Positions 1 to 8,942 are shown, numbered from the stretch's first letter. The stretch is DNA of 64,000 bases from Udaeobacter sp963725505 (GCA_963725505.1 CAVRYN010000008.1:1-64000), one strand, 5' to 3'. Notes: a model not told the origin generated them from the letters alone. Program-made: numbers and translations.

Positions 1-2464
1 CCGCCATTGCTGGGAGAGTGAAAAGAATCGTCGCGACCAGGCTCCAGAAAATTCCGATGGCGCATGCGATACCAAGACCGGTGAGGGCCGGGTTTCGCGC
101 AAGAGCGAGCGAACCGAAACCGCTCACCGCGGTCAAACCCGCGAGTAGAACCGGCTTCACCACGCCGGCAACATCATGCTCGATTTCACGTGTCCTTTGC
201 CAGACCAGCACAACGTATATCCCGTAGTCCACGCCGATGGCCAGCACCAGACGGAACGAGAGCACATTGAGCAGATTGAGATTGACGTGCAGCAGTTTCA
301 TTGAAGCGATCATCGCTCCGATCCCGAAGGCGAGTGTGATGACCTGGATGAGCCATAAACGAAGATCGCGGTACAAAAGGGCCAGCAACGATATGTCGAA
401 GATCGCCATTAGCGCGCTGATTATGAGGAGTTGATGATGCGACCAAGGCTGGAGATCGGCGAGCGCATAGCTCCAGCCGGAAAGGATCATCGGAACACCA
501 GCCACCGGCAGATCGCGTCCCAGTTCCTGGCTTTGTGCGTGGGTCGAGACCGGCTGATCGGTCGTGACAAATCCAGTTGTCAACGATGGGTCCTTCCCAA
601 AGTAACGGTCCACTAAGAACCACCAGCTCGATGATTCCGGCAATTGGGTCCGCCAGTTTGGCAGCGGCGCGTTTTGATCGGCAACATGCTGTAAGTCGTC
701 AAGCAATGTGAATGCTGGCTCGAACGAGGCGCGAGTGAATTCTTCGGCATCAAGTGTTTGCTCCAGCGCCTCGCGTGCTGCCTGGAGATTGATCGTGCTC
801 AATCGTTGTCGATTTGCTTGCATCCAATTTGGTGACGGACAAAGCGCCGCGGGCGTGGAGAAGTTTTTGATTTTGCCCGTTGCCTGGAGCTGCCGCCAAT
901 GCGCGGAGATTTTTTGCCAGCCGTCGTGCAGTTCTTGCGGATTGCCTTCGCGAACGATTGCCAACACGGGTTCCCAACGCACGGGCATTTTTTTCATGAT
1001 TGCTTCAAGGGCGCGACTTGCGCGGATGTTTTTCGGCTCCAGTGATCGTGTGCTGGCTTCGAATCGGAGCGGGGGAACCGGCGAAAAGCCAATCGCAGTC
1101 AGCAGCAACAAAACTAGGCTCGAACAAATCAACATGGGCGCGGGTTTGCGCACAGTCCATCGCACATAATTTCTCACGACCTCAAAAAGCCAATCATGGC
1201 GAACTGCTCCGTGTCGTTCGCGGACAAACAGAAACAAAATCGAGCACATGAACAGGCCGGCGACGAAAATGCCGATCGCAATGAGTACGCCGAGTTCGGA
1301 AAAGCTCATGGCGCCGCTTAGCACTAGCGCGAGAAATCCCACCGCCGTCGTGAGCGCGCCAAAGAAAATCGCGCGTCCGAGTTTTGCCACTGACGTGGCG
1401 ATGGCCTGCTGATGCGGTTCTCCGTCGGCGCGCGCCTGGTGATAGCGTCCGATGGTGAGAATTGCGAAATCCACGCCGAGCCCGACGAGAATCGCGCAGA
1501 AGGCGACGCTGATCATGCTGAGTCGCCCGAAAAGGAGCTGCCCGGCTGTCAGTGCCACCAGACAAGATAAAAGAAGACAAAATGCCATGCCCGCGAGCGG
1601 CAGCCATCGGCGAAAGCCCGCAAAGAAAATGATGCCTACGAGCACGACTGAGCCGAGCAACGTCGCCACAACGTCGTAGCGCATGCTCAGAGAAATTTCC
1701 GACACAAAGGCCGGGCGACCGGTCACGAGAATTTGCAACGGAGCGCCTCCCCATCCTTGTATTGCCGTCGCACGAAATTCATTCACCCGGCGCATCAATC
1801 GCTGGCATTCAAATGCGCTGACGGTCGTTTGGTTCGTCACTACCAGAAAGATTCGCATGGTGCGATCTGGCGATGTGAGCGGCTGTTCCTGTTCAATCAC
1901 TGTGCTTTCTGCAAAAGGCTTGAGCGCCGGCGTAATCAGCCCGAGCGGATCGAACGAAAGCTCGAACTCCGGCCGCGGCGAGCCAGCCTCGATCTGTTGA
2001 CGCAAGCGGTGAAGACGATCGCGAATTTTCTCCGGTTGCAAGATCGACATCGTCTCGTCGAAAACGTGCGGTTCCAGATTGAGAAGTAACGGGACTGCGA
2101 TTGCCTGGAGGTCGCGAATGCCTTCGGGCGTGGCCATGGGCGAAGCCGCAAGCACGCGCGCGCACCAGGGTTGCTGCCGTAATCGTTGCGCAAATACTGG
2201 CGCGAACTCCTCCAGTTTATCTACGTCATTTGGATTGCATAGAAGCGCGAACGTCAGCTCCCGCGTTTGCTCAAAATCGCGATCGTAGATTTTGAGTCCT
2301 TGCACCGATGAAAATCTGCCGGGCAAAACGTTGAAGACCTCCGAATCAAGTCGCAACGACGTAACGAGAATCGCGATGCAAGCAACGGTCAGCAGAGCCA
2401 CACCACACCAAACCAGCGCGCGGCGCTGCGTGACGGTTCGGGCGATGAAATCGCTGATGCGCAT
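1..2464 (-). CDS. MMPL/RND-family membrane exporter, 3' part cut by window edge
   Basis: An open frame on the minus strand runs off the left edge (about 821 codons visible). It has the RND/MMPL plan: one N-terminal membrane segment, a large periplasmic domain (about residues 45-245), a block of five to six membrane helices containing GLGVDFAI, a second periplasmic domain, then a second helix block containing AIGVDYGIY. The two GxxxD(F/Y) motifs are the proton-relay helices typical of MMPL proteins. It probably exports a lipid or hydrophobic product from the inner membrane. The ATG at 2464 has no good ribosome site; a TTG at 2506 preceded by GAAAGG and an ATG at 2554 are in-frame alternatives. 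It lies downstream of a lipoprotein and an FAD oxidoreductase on the same strand, an arrangement seen in aryl-polyene-type and HpnN-like loci. Confidence 0.85.
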   Translation of the reverse strand, partial: MRISDFIARTVTQRRALVWCGVALLTVACIAILVTSLRLDSEVFNVLPGRFSSVQGLKIYDRDFEQTRELTFALLCNPNDVDKLEEFAPVFAQRLRQQPWCARVLAASPMATPEGIRDLQAIAVPLLLNLEPHVFDETMSILQPEKIRDRLHRLRQQIEAGSPRPEFELSFDPLGLITPALKPFAESTVIEQEQPLTSPDRTMRIFLVVTNQTTVSAFECQRLMRRVNEFRATAIQGWGGAPLQILVTGRPAFVSEISLSMRYDVVATLLGSVVLVGIIFFAGFRRWLPLAGMAFCLLLSCLVALTAGQLLFGRLSMISVAFCAILVGLGVDFAILTIGRYHQARADGEPHQQAIATSVAKLGRAIFFGALTTAVGFLALVLSGAMSFSELGVLIAIGIFVAGLFMCSILFLFVRERHGAVRHDWLFEVVRNYVRWTVRKPAPMLICSSLVLLLLTAIGFSPVPPLRFEASTRSLEPKNIRASRALEAIMKKMPVRWEPVLAIVREGNPQELHDGWQKISAHWRQLQATGKIKNFSTPAALCPSPNWMQANRQRLSTINLQAAREALEQTLDAEEFTRASFEPAFTLLDDLQHVADQNAPLPNWRTQLPESSSWWFLVDRYFGKDPSLTTGFVTTDQPVSTHAQSQELGRDLPVAGVPMILSGWSYALADLQPWSHHQLLIISALMAIFDISLLALLYRDLRLWLIQVITLAFGIGAMIASMKLLHVNLNLLNVLSFRLVLAIGVDYGIYVVLVWQRTREIEHDVAGVVKPVLLAGLTAVSGFGSLALARNPALTGLGIACAIGIFWSLVATILFTLPAMA

Positions 2465-2648
2465 GAATAAAGCCACATTCAACACGAACCGGCCCAAAGA
2501 TGCCAATGCTTGAACCTTTCGGATTTTTTTGGCAACGCGTTGAGGACAACGCATTCCACCTTGGCGTGCTTGGTGGATCGGCTTCTCCGAAGACGATGCC
2601 AAAACCCTTCGCCGAAGGCGCAAGCTCTCCGCCCTTAAGCTTAGACGC

Positions 2649-3098
2649 TCAGAACCGGAATAGGAACGTCTCGTTGCCGGCAACGTATCGCAGGATCTTC
2701 TGATTCGGCGCGTGAATGAATTGGTCGCGCAACGCGAGCCAACCGCGCAACTGTGGCGGAGCTTGTTCTACAGGACCAGACCAGCCCTGGCGGGCGAATC
2801 CTCCTTTAACTTCTGCAAACGCCGCGTCCTGTCGTAGAGACAACAACGTTACTCCCGGGCCTTTCGAGACGGTTAATTCAAAATCGCCAGTTCTAGAAAA
2901 GCGAACCAGCGCGTCACCAATAAGTGTGGTCTTCGCGGATCGATACATGACCTGGCCGCTTTTGGTTTGCCATCCAGCAGTCGGTTCAGAGAATTCATGG
3001 CGCGAGACGGTAGCACAGCTTGTTATGCAAAGAACAGCAATCGCGAGAAGCGAAAGGAGCGTTGTAGCCACGGCCCTGTGGGCCGTAATCGGACTCAT
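2649..3098 (-). CDS. Small outer-membrane-type lipoprotein
   Basis: 149 residues with a type II signal peptide: hydrophobic stretch at residues 14-25 and a lipobox ending ITSC with Cys at about residue 28. The rest is a compact soluble domain rich in beta-type sequence. Its start codon overlaps the stop of the upstream oxidoreductase by 4 bases (ATGA), so the two are translationally coupled. The MMPL exporter follows. Size and context recall the DUF3261-type lipoproteins next to MMPL exporters in aryl-polyene clusters, but I cannot confirm the family by eye. Oddly, codons 4-12 are made from a copy of the dispersed GTAGCCACGG palindrome (3064-3087), so the n-region of the signal peptide is repeat-derived. 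Confidence 0.7.
   Translation of the reverse strand: MSPITAHRAVATTLLSLLAIAVLCITSCATVSRHEFSEPTAGWQTKSGQVMYRSAKTTLIGDALVRFSRTGDFELTVSKGPGVTLLSLRQDAAFAEVKGGFARQGWSGPVEQAPPQLRGWLALRDQFIHAPNQKILRYVAGNETFLFRF
3064..3087. repeat. Family C palindrome (GTAGCCACGG) inside a signal-peptide coding region
   Basis: GTAGCCACGGCCCTGTGGGC and its continuation match the dispersed palindromic repeat also present at 10083, 11116, 21575 and 28761. Here it lies within the first codons of the lipoprotein gene. Confidence 0.75.
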
Positions 3099-3757
3099 GA
3101 TACGACGTCAGCTGTTCGAGCCGGTGCCAACATTTCTTTCTTTGGCACGAGCGTGAGTGTTGGCGCAATCGGATGATGCCGTTGCAGCCAAACGAGGAAA
3201 TAAAATACCCACATCCGCCAGCGGATTGGAAAGCTGTTGCCGACATTTCCGCCAAGCACTGCGTTCACTGCCGGCGCGAGCCCGAGCACATTACGCGGCG
3301 CTCTGACTGCCAATTCGACGTCGTGCTCAGAGAACTCGACCCGGTCCACCGAAGTTTCCTCATGGACTTCCGCGCCGCATTCGACGGCATGATCCAATAG
3401 CACTTTATCGAAATCACCGCGTGTGACTTGATAAGCGTGATCGGTTTGCGAGCGATAGCCGTCCTTGAAATAAAACTTGGTTCCACTTTCAGAGCACGCG
3501 CCGACGATTTCGCCACCGAATTTTTTCATGAATCCGGCGCGCAAAAATTTTTCGTGCAGACCAAGCCGGGTAAAGGCCTTCATGCTGAACGGCAGCAGCG
3601 ATTCGCCGATATGAAAGCGCGGAAACTTTTCGCGTTCGAAGACGATCACGCGCCGGCCGGCGCGTGCGAGCAGCGCCGCAGCAGTGCTGCCGGCCGGTCC
3701 TCTTCCGATGATCGCGACATCGTACATGGCAACACTCATCGTGTTCGATGTTAGCAA
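3095..3757 (-). pseudogene. FAD-dependent oxidoreductase with central in-frame deletion
   Basis: The first ~165 residues are the N-terminal part of a geranylgeranyl-reductase/tryptophan-halogenase-like flavoprotein: a Rossmann dinucleotide fold with GRGPAGS, an ER at the end of beta-2 (VFEREKFPRFH), and the GESLLP motif. At about residue 168 the sequence jumps to what looks like the C-terminal tail of the same family (RNVLGLAPAVNAVLGGN, then an aromatic helix FYFLVWLQRHHP). About 200 residues, including the second FAD-binding motif (DAxGxxS type), are missing although the frame stays open. A 220-residue product should not bind FAD properly, so I treat it as an internally deleted pseudogene. 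Start is uncertain: ATGs lie at 3757, 3739 and 3727. It heads the operon with the lipoprotein and MMPL exporter. Confidence 0.75.
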
Positions 3758-3895
3758 ACTTTTGAGCTTTGGGTAGGGACGCCGCGCTGCCTTTTCCCGC
3801 GGTAGGGCGCGTCACTCCGTGCGCGCCGCGCGGCAGACGGCGTGCAGAGGACTGCCCGCTCCGTGCCCAATTTGTGCTAACGTGCTCACTGGAAA

Positions 3896-5002
3896 ATGAA
3901 ACTGATCGATCGATTTGTTAGCCGCGAGTTACTGGTCAACGTGGCGTTTGCAATCGCAGTGCTGAGCCTGGTTCTCGTCGTCGGAAACATTTTCCGGAAA
4001 CTTCTTCCGCTGCTGGTGAATCACGATGTTCCAGTGGAATACCTGATCACGTTTATCGCATATGTGATGCCGTTCTCACTCATTTTCACAATTCCCTGGG
4101 GATTGTTGACCGCGATCTTGCTCGTGTTCGGACGGCTCTCCGCGGACAACGAACTGATCGCGCTGCGCTCCAATGGTGTGAGCATTTCGCGCATCTGCAT
4201 TCCGCTGGGCGTGATCGCGGTCGGCTGCACGGCGCTGTGTCTCTGGCTCAACGTGCAGGTTGCGCCGGCGGCGCAGGAAAAATTGCGGAGCACCATTTTC
4301 GATCTAGCCACGCGAAATCCAATGGCGCTCTTTGGAAGCGACCAGGTGATCGACCAATTTCCCGGGCGCAAGATTTACGTTGGCAAGAAAGAGGGCAACA
4401 AGCTCGAGAACATTACTGTGTTCGAGTTGAACCAGAATTCGCTGCCGGTAAAGGTGACTTTCGCACGGACGGGAATGCTCGAAGCTGATTTGGCGAACAA
4501 ACAGATCCTCATGCACCTGTATCAGGCGCGTTACCAGGAGCGCGACTCGAAAGACCCGTCGAACCTGCGCAAGATTCGAGACGGAATTAACATGGTGGAA
4601 GGCACATTGCCCATCAGCCTTGACGAGCTCTACGAGAAAGAAAAGAAACGGCCAAGCCGGTCCGCATTGTCGATCGAACAATTGCTTGACCAATTAAAAA
4701 GCGAGAACCGGCGAGAACGCAGCGCCAGCCGCACCGAAATCAACAAACGTTTTTCATTTCCGTTCGCGTGTGTGGCCTTCGCAATAATCGGGGTGCCGCT
4801 TGGTGTTACGGCGCATCGCCGTGAGACCTCAATTGGGTTCGCCATGGGTTTGATTGTTGCCACCACCTATTTTCTCTTTGTCATCATTGGCGATACGTTG
4901 CGCGGCAACCCGCAAGTGCATCCGGAGCTGCTTGTCTGGTTTCCCAATGTTCTCTTTATCGTGCTGGGCGCGTTTTTGTTTCGCCGATTGGCCCGGCAAT
5001 AA
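3896..5002 (+). CDS. LptF/LptG family lipopolysaccharide export permease
   Basis: 368 residues starting MKLIDRFVSRELL, the usual N-terminus of YjgP/YjgQ permeases. Two N-terminal helices plus one near residue 100, a periplasmic beta-jellyroll region (about residues 125-270) and three C-terminal helices (about 285-365) match the LptF/G fold. The protein would pair with a partner permease and LptB to lift LPS from the inner membrane to the LptC/A bridge. No second permease or LptB lies next to it. Length is normal. It is transcribed away from the oxidoreductase; the 140 bp between them contains GC-rich inverted repeat sequence. Whether it is LptF or LptG cannot be decided from sequence alone. 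Confidence 0.92.
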   Translation: MKLIDRFVSRELLVNVAFAIAVLSLVLVVGNIFRKLLPLLVNHDVPVEYLITFIAYVMPFSLIFTIPWGLLTAILLVFGRLSADNELIALRSNGVSISRICIPLGVIAVGCTALCLWLNVQVAPAAQEKLRSTIFDLATRNPMALFGSDQVIDQFPGRKIYVGKKEGNKLENITVFELNQNSLPVKVTFARTGMLEADLANKQILMHLYQARYQERDSKDPSNLRKIRDGINMVEGTLPISLDELYEKEKKRPSRSALSIEQLLDQLKSENRRERSASRTEINKRFSFPFACVAFAIIGVPLGVTAHRRETSIGFAMGLIVATTYFLFVIIGDTLRGNPQVHPELLVWFPNVLFIVLGAFLFRRLARQ

Positions 5003-5021
5003 GATGACAGCGCGGCGTTAG

Positions 5022-5130
5022 TTAGCGCACTGGCGATTCGGCGGTAGTCGGATCGATGATGGCGCGGACTTCGGCAATTCGATTCGCGGGAAAGCCGCCT
5101 TGCTTACGCGCGGACTTGCAGGCTGCGATC
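5022..5130 (-). pseudogene. Possible C-terminal gene remnant of unknown family
   Basis: A short minus-strand open stretch just after lptF/G reads as ordinary protein (contains KQGGFPANRIAEVRAIIDP) and ends in a stop at 5022, but has no start. It may be the tail of a lost gene. I do not recognise the family. Confidence 0.25.
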
Positions 5131-5151
5131 CAGTACGACCCTCACTGAAGG

Positions 5152-6051
5152 TCAAGGATGCTCGTATAGCTCCCAAGTATCGCCAAGAACACTGTTCCCG
5201 CCGTATCCTCCAAAGAGAACACTGCGGCTCCGGTCGCTGTCATAAGCCATCGCCGCCCATGCGCGTGGCCCGGCACCAATATCCTGGATTTGTCTCCAGT
5301 GTTTCCCATCCCAACTCCATGTATCGCCGAAATATGCTGATCCAAAGCCGCCGAAGAGCAATACTCGGGTTCCGTCAAATACCATTCCGTGCCCATAGCG
5401 CGGCGCAGGTCCGGTATCGGCGACCTGGCTCCATTGTGATCCCTCCCATTCCCACGTGTCGTTCAGCAGGATATTTGAACCCGTCAGCCCCCCAAAAAGA
5501 ACGACGCGGTCGCGCACTGTGTCATACGCCAGTGCGTGGTACGCTCGCGCAGTTGGTCCAGTGTCCTGTTCCTGCGTCCATTCTGTCCCGTCCCAACTCC
5601 AGGTGTCCCCAGATTGCTGACCACTCTGGTTCGTCCCGCCGAATAACACAACGCGCTTGATCTTGCTGTCGAATGTCACAGCGTGTGCCAACCGGCCGCT
5701 CGGGCCGGTATCGGCCATCTGTGTCCATTCCGTGCCGTCCCATTCCCAGGTGTCAGCCAAAGCCGCCGAACCACCATAGCCGCCGAAGAGGACAACGCGT
5801 TCGCGAATACTGTCAAACGCCAGGGCATGGTGCGAGCGTGCGGAAGGCCCGATGTCTTCCAATTGTGTCCACAACTCGCCGTTCCAGACCCACGTGTCCT
5901 TCAACAAGCTGCCTTTATCGCCACCGAAAAGCACAACTTGATGGCGTGCTGCGTCATAGGCGATGCCACTTACTTGGCGCGCGGCTGGACCAATGTCTTC
6001 TCTCTCAGTCCACAAAAGCTTTCCCATCCTCTGAGATTCTAGGTGTAGCAA
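5152..6051 (-). CDS. Kelch-repeat beta-propeller protein
   Basis: 299 residues made almost entirely of about six ~48-residue repeats. Each has GPxxRxxHA(L/M)AYD, a hydrophobic strand VVLFGG, and DTWxWDGxxW, the typical Kelch/galactose-oxidase blade. The repeats begin within the first 15 residues and no signal peptide is visible; the ATG at 6027 (MGKLLWTERED) is a plausible alternative start. It should form a single six-bladed propeller, probably a binding scaffold; no catalytic domain is attached. Partner and location are unknown. It stands alone, convergent with lptF/G. Confidence 0.8.
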   Translation of the reverse strand: MLHLESQRMGKLLWTEREDIGPAARQVSGIAYDAARHQVVLFGGDKGSLLKDTWVWNGELWTQLEDIGPSARSHHALAFDSIRERVVLFGGYGGSAALADTWEWDGTEWTQMADTGPSGRLAHAVTFDSKIKRVVLFGGTNQSGQQSGDTWSWDGTEWTQEQDTGPTARAYHALAYDTVRDRVVLFGGLTGSNILLNDTWEWEGSQWSQVADTGPAPRYGHGMVFDGTRVLLFGGFGSAYFGDTWSWDGKHWRQIQDIGAGPRAWAAMAYDSDRSRSVLFGGYGGNSVLGDTWELYEHP

Positions 6052-6223
6052 GCGTCTGTGACAACCCTAATTGGTGATTGAGCGTTCAGCGGGCCGCCCG
6101 TCGCGAAATCAGATGGCTGACTTACCTGCTCGCGATCGTGTTCTGCTGTTGTACTTCGTTTTTGTGCGAAGTCGAATGGGCTAGCTAACGAAAGATTAAC
6201 TCGCAATTGTCAGCCTGAACTCT

Positions 6224-7967
6224 TCAGGCTTCCTCCGGCTCGGCTCCCAGCGAGAGGGAGGGCGCCCTCGCGGCTTTCGCCGATCCACGTCGAAAAACTG
6301 GAATCCGCACTGGAAGAGCGTCCCAGAAATAAACAGCCACACACCCCAACACCAGGACCGATGCATACGGTCGAATGCCGTCAAGCACGTCAATCGCCCG
6401 CAGCGTCGGGTCGAGCTTCTTATCGATTAACATCACGTGGATAATCATCGCGGTGCTCGCGGCTGAGATGATGAAATGACCGATGCTCAAGCGGATGCTG
6501 ACCCCCAGCGCGACAGCGCTGACAACCGCGCCCCACATGAGGTACCGCTCATGCATTTGGCCCAGCAGCGCGAACATCAACAACCACGGCGCAGCGATGG
6601 CAATCAGCATGCGCGGATCGCGGGCGCGAAGATGTCGCGCCATTCCGCGCGCACACAGAACCAGTGCGCCAAGGTACAGCAAACGCAGCGCCCATTGCAG
6701 CGTCAGATCCAAATCGAGCGATCCGATGTGAAGCCGACAGAAGGGAATCTTTTAATGACCAGCCAAGCTCGGCGAGGAGCGATGCAAGGTTGTAGCACGA
6801 GCTGATGAACAGGTACGGATAATGTTCGCTGCCGTAGAGAAAACCGACTTGTAACCAGGTGAAGCTGCCGCCGGTGAACGCACCGATGAAAAAGGCAGCG
6901 CAACCTGCAATTCCAGCGAGCCACGCGCCTGAATGGCGGTATCTATATTTCACAAGGAATGAAAAGGCGACACTGGCGACAATAGCAACGGAGACCCACG
7001 CCAGCGGGCCGCGCAGAATCCACGGCGAAACGATGAGCGCCGTCGTCGCCGTGAAGCCGGCGAGCACGCGCAGCGCACTGGTCCATCTTTTTTGCCACAA
7101 CGGCCAGAGAACAAAAAACGGCGCCACAAATAACAGTTGGCCTTTGAGCATTGCGCCCGCGGCCAGCAAACAGCCACAGCAGAACCAGCGATTTTTCAAC
7201 GCTGCCAATGCGGCAAACAGATAGAAAGGCAGAACCCAGACATCCCACTGTGGCCAGCCGTGCGCATCGAGAATCATCGACGGTTCAAGCCATGCGACGC
7301 TCGCGGCGGCCAGACCAGCAACGTGACCCCTCACCTCAGTCCTCTCCCCTCGGAGGGGGGAGGCGGGTCGCGTGCTCGCGCGCCCACGATTGCGTGACCA
7401 GTAGGCCGACGCGGGTGGCCTCTCCTCTTCGCCAAGAGGAGAGGGGGAGGGTGAGGAGTTGGCTCGCTCTAGACACAAACGAACCAGGAGAAAGATTGCT
7501 ACGGCGGATAGCAGTTCACAGAGGACATTGATCTTCAGCAGCGGATTGATGAGCTTTGGATGTCCATCATCGACCTCGGGGAATTCACTGCGCACATGTT
7601 TTGCCCAGACCGCCATGACCAGAAGTCGCAGCGGTGGATAATCGAGGCCGTAATCATTTTCGTAGGCCTCATCTTTGACTCGCTCGTATAGCGCGAAATA
7701 GCCGCGGAAGAATCCTGCCCATGAATTGGCAGAAGCTTCATCGGGCGATAAGTTATGCGCCTCTGCGAGAACCTCGCTGCCCCAGTAAAAACCGTTGATG
7801 ATGTCGTGCTGATAACGCACGTGCCTCGTATTTTCCCCGATCCATCGACGTAGCTGAATCCCCGCGAGGAAAATCGTTGCCACCAGAAGCGCGACGAGAA
7901 CACGCCGGATAAATTCCCGAGCACGCGCCGAAGTTATTCGGAGATGCAAGAAAGATCGAATGCCCAT
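6224..7967 (-). CDS. Polytopic membrane glycosyltransferase-like protein, one frameshift
   Basis: Two adjoining minus-strand frames (7967 to about 6750, then about 6750 to 6224) make one protein of about 580 residues: an N-terminal membrane helix, a luminal loop with a DYPP motif (GLDYPPLRLLV), then about ten more helices. This is the plan of GT-C-fold mannosyl/arabinosyl transferases that use polyprenyl-phosphate sugars. The frame changes at TTTT 6750-6753; one more base there restores LKKIPFCRLHIG leading into LDLTLQWALRL. Between helices, residues ~180-215 are encoded by a complete family A palindromic repeat (7327-7457), giving low-complexity text such as SPSPSPLGEEE. GT-C assignment is by topology, not by a specific family match. 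Confidence 0.7.
7327..7457. repeat. Family A palindromic element (copy A1) inserted inside a gene
   Basis: 131 bp bounded by CCCCTCACCTCAGTCCTCTC on the left and GAGAGGGGGAGGGTGAGGAG on the right; each end has its own small hairpin. It lies inside the glycosyltransferase frame and keeps it open. Its interior is recognisably similar to copy A2 (24487-24614). Confidence 0.85.
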
Positions 7968-8193
7968 TCCCCCAAAGACAAAGACAGAAATTTGTTTCGA
8001 CAGGTTACAGCAGTTTTTGTTCGAAACTCTGCCCTATCAATCGTTCGTGAATTCAGGAGCAGCCGTATGACGCCGCAATTGGTCAGCGGATGAATTGACC
8101 GTAATCGGCAGCTTGGTTTTGCCGAGTCGTCACACCAAGAGGGCAAACGTACGTCCGATTCAACACTCGACCAGATTCCGAAGAATGCCGCGT

Positions 8194-8379
8194 TTATGGG
8201 GTAAATATACTGACTACAGTGTGAACAGCTCTTCGTGTGCCCTTCACGGTGCTATGCGCGACATTCTTCGCCGTAATCGCAGTGTCCTTCGCCACGTGTC
8301 GCGCGGTGCGAACAGGCCCAGCCTGAACGCTGCCAACGCAAACAGCAAATGCGAGAATGACTGAAAATAACGCCTTCAT
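8194..8379 (-). CDS. Small secreted basic protein, unknown function
   Basis: 61 residues. Residues 1-20 (MKALFSVILAFAVCVGSVQA) are a clear Sec signal peptide with a VQA cleavage site. The mature ~40 residues are basic and rich in T/A/V/K, with a repeated pattern TARHVAKDTAITAKNVAHST suggesting an amphipathic helix. No family recognised. It lies in a 500-bp stretch between the glycosyltransferase and the tRNA group, with no operon partner. Confidence 0.55.
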   Translation of the reverse strand: MKALFSVILAFAVCVGSVQAGPVRTARHVAKDTAITAKNVAHSTVKGTRRAVHTVVSIFTP

Positions 8380-8474
8380 TGGTACTTAAGTTTCGTAACT
8401 GAGGCATCCGGTGCGCTTATCCGCAGGCGCAACTTTGATCAGCGCACTGCGAATGCTCTCGCTCGATGCATGAT

Positions 8475-8550
8475 TTGGCTCCAGCGGTAGGATTCGAACC
8501 TACGACCAATCGGTTAATCCCGAGTGCCTCGGGACTCTACCACTCAAGGC
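8475..8550 (-). pseudogene. tRNA-Asn fragment (3' half plus scrambled 5' half)
   Basis: Positions 8475-8516 match 41 of 42 bases of the 3' half of the intact tRNA-Asn at 8805-8879, including CCA, acceptor 3' strand, T-arm and anticodon-stem 3' strand. Beyond that only CTCTACCACT of the D-arm is kept; the anticodon stem is replaced by a CCCGAG/CTCGGG hairpin and there is no matching 5' acceptor strand. It cannot fold as a tRNA. It overlaps the 3' end of the GIY-YIG gene. Confidence 0.8.
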
Positions 8551-8798
8551 TTGTTTAGCAGGCGCTCTCGAATTAACCGCGCGGATTTCCACGATTTGAT
8601 CTCGCGCTCGCGCCGCATTGCGCTCGATCGATCTGGATGTTCTTCCGACCAAACCAATGTCCATGGGCCATTCTTGCGAGTAAACTTTCCGGCGATCTCG
8701 TCAGTTCGATCATGATTTTTAAGCCGGGCCGACAAGTCGTCCGTCTGGCCGATGTAGAATTGTCCTGCGGGATTTTGAATGATGTATGTCCAGAACAT
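8544..8798 (-). CDS. Small GIY-YIG nuclease-domain protein lodged between tRNA-Asn copies
   Basis: 84 residues (85 from a GTG at 8801). It is a single GIY-YIG domain: the YII ... YIG core (WTYIIQNPAGQFYIGQTDD), a basic helix with conserved Arg (LSARLKNH), and the helix with the metal-binding Glu (RREREIKSWK). This matches the stand-alone UPF0213/YhbQ-like group. The ATG is 7 bases after the encoded CCA of tRNA-Asn, leaving no room for a ribosome-binding site, so it may be translated from the tail of the processed tRNA transcript. Its 3' end runs into the tRNA-Asn fragment. The domain is shared by homing endonucleases and repair proteins; a mobile role is inference from the flanking tRNA copies. 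Confidence 0.8.
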   Translation of the reverse strand: MFWTYIIQNPAGQFYIGQTDDLSARLKNHDRTDEIAGKFTRKNGPWTLVWSEEHPDRSSAMRREREIKSWKSARLIRERLLNKP

Positions 8799-8804
8799 CA
8801 CAGA

Positions 8805-8879
8805 TGGCTCCAGAGGTAGGATTCGAACCTACGACCAATCGGTTAACAGCCGACCGCTCTACCACTGAGCTACTCTGGA
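8805..8879 (-). tRNA. tRNA-Asn (GTT)
   Basis: 75 bases on the minus strand with encoded CCA. Acceptor TCCAGAG pairs with CTCTGGA, the D-loop has AGTGGTAGA, the anticodon loop is CTGTTAA (GTT), and the T-arm is GTAGGTTCGAATCCTAC. It is followed immediately by the GIY-YIG gene. Confidence 0.97.
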
Positions 8880-8942
8880 TCGCGATGCGCTCGATTGAGC
8901 GGCGTTGAACTTTGCGCACAGGACCGCGCGCGGCAAGTAAAT

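Noticed and set aside
1194..1754. Long Arg/Ser-rich minus-strand frame
   Set aside because: It is the shadow frame of the MMPL exporter; the real frame lies in another phase and is open over the whole 2.4 kb.
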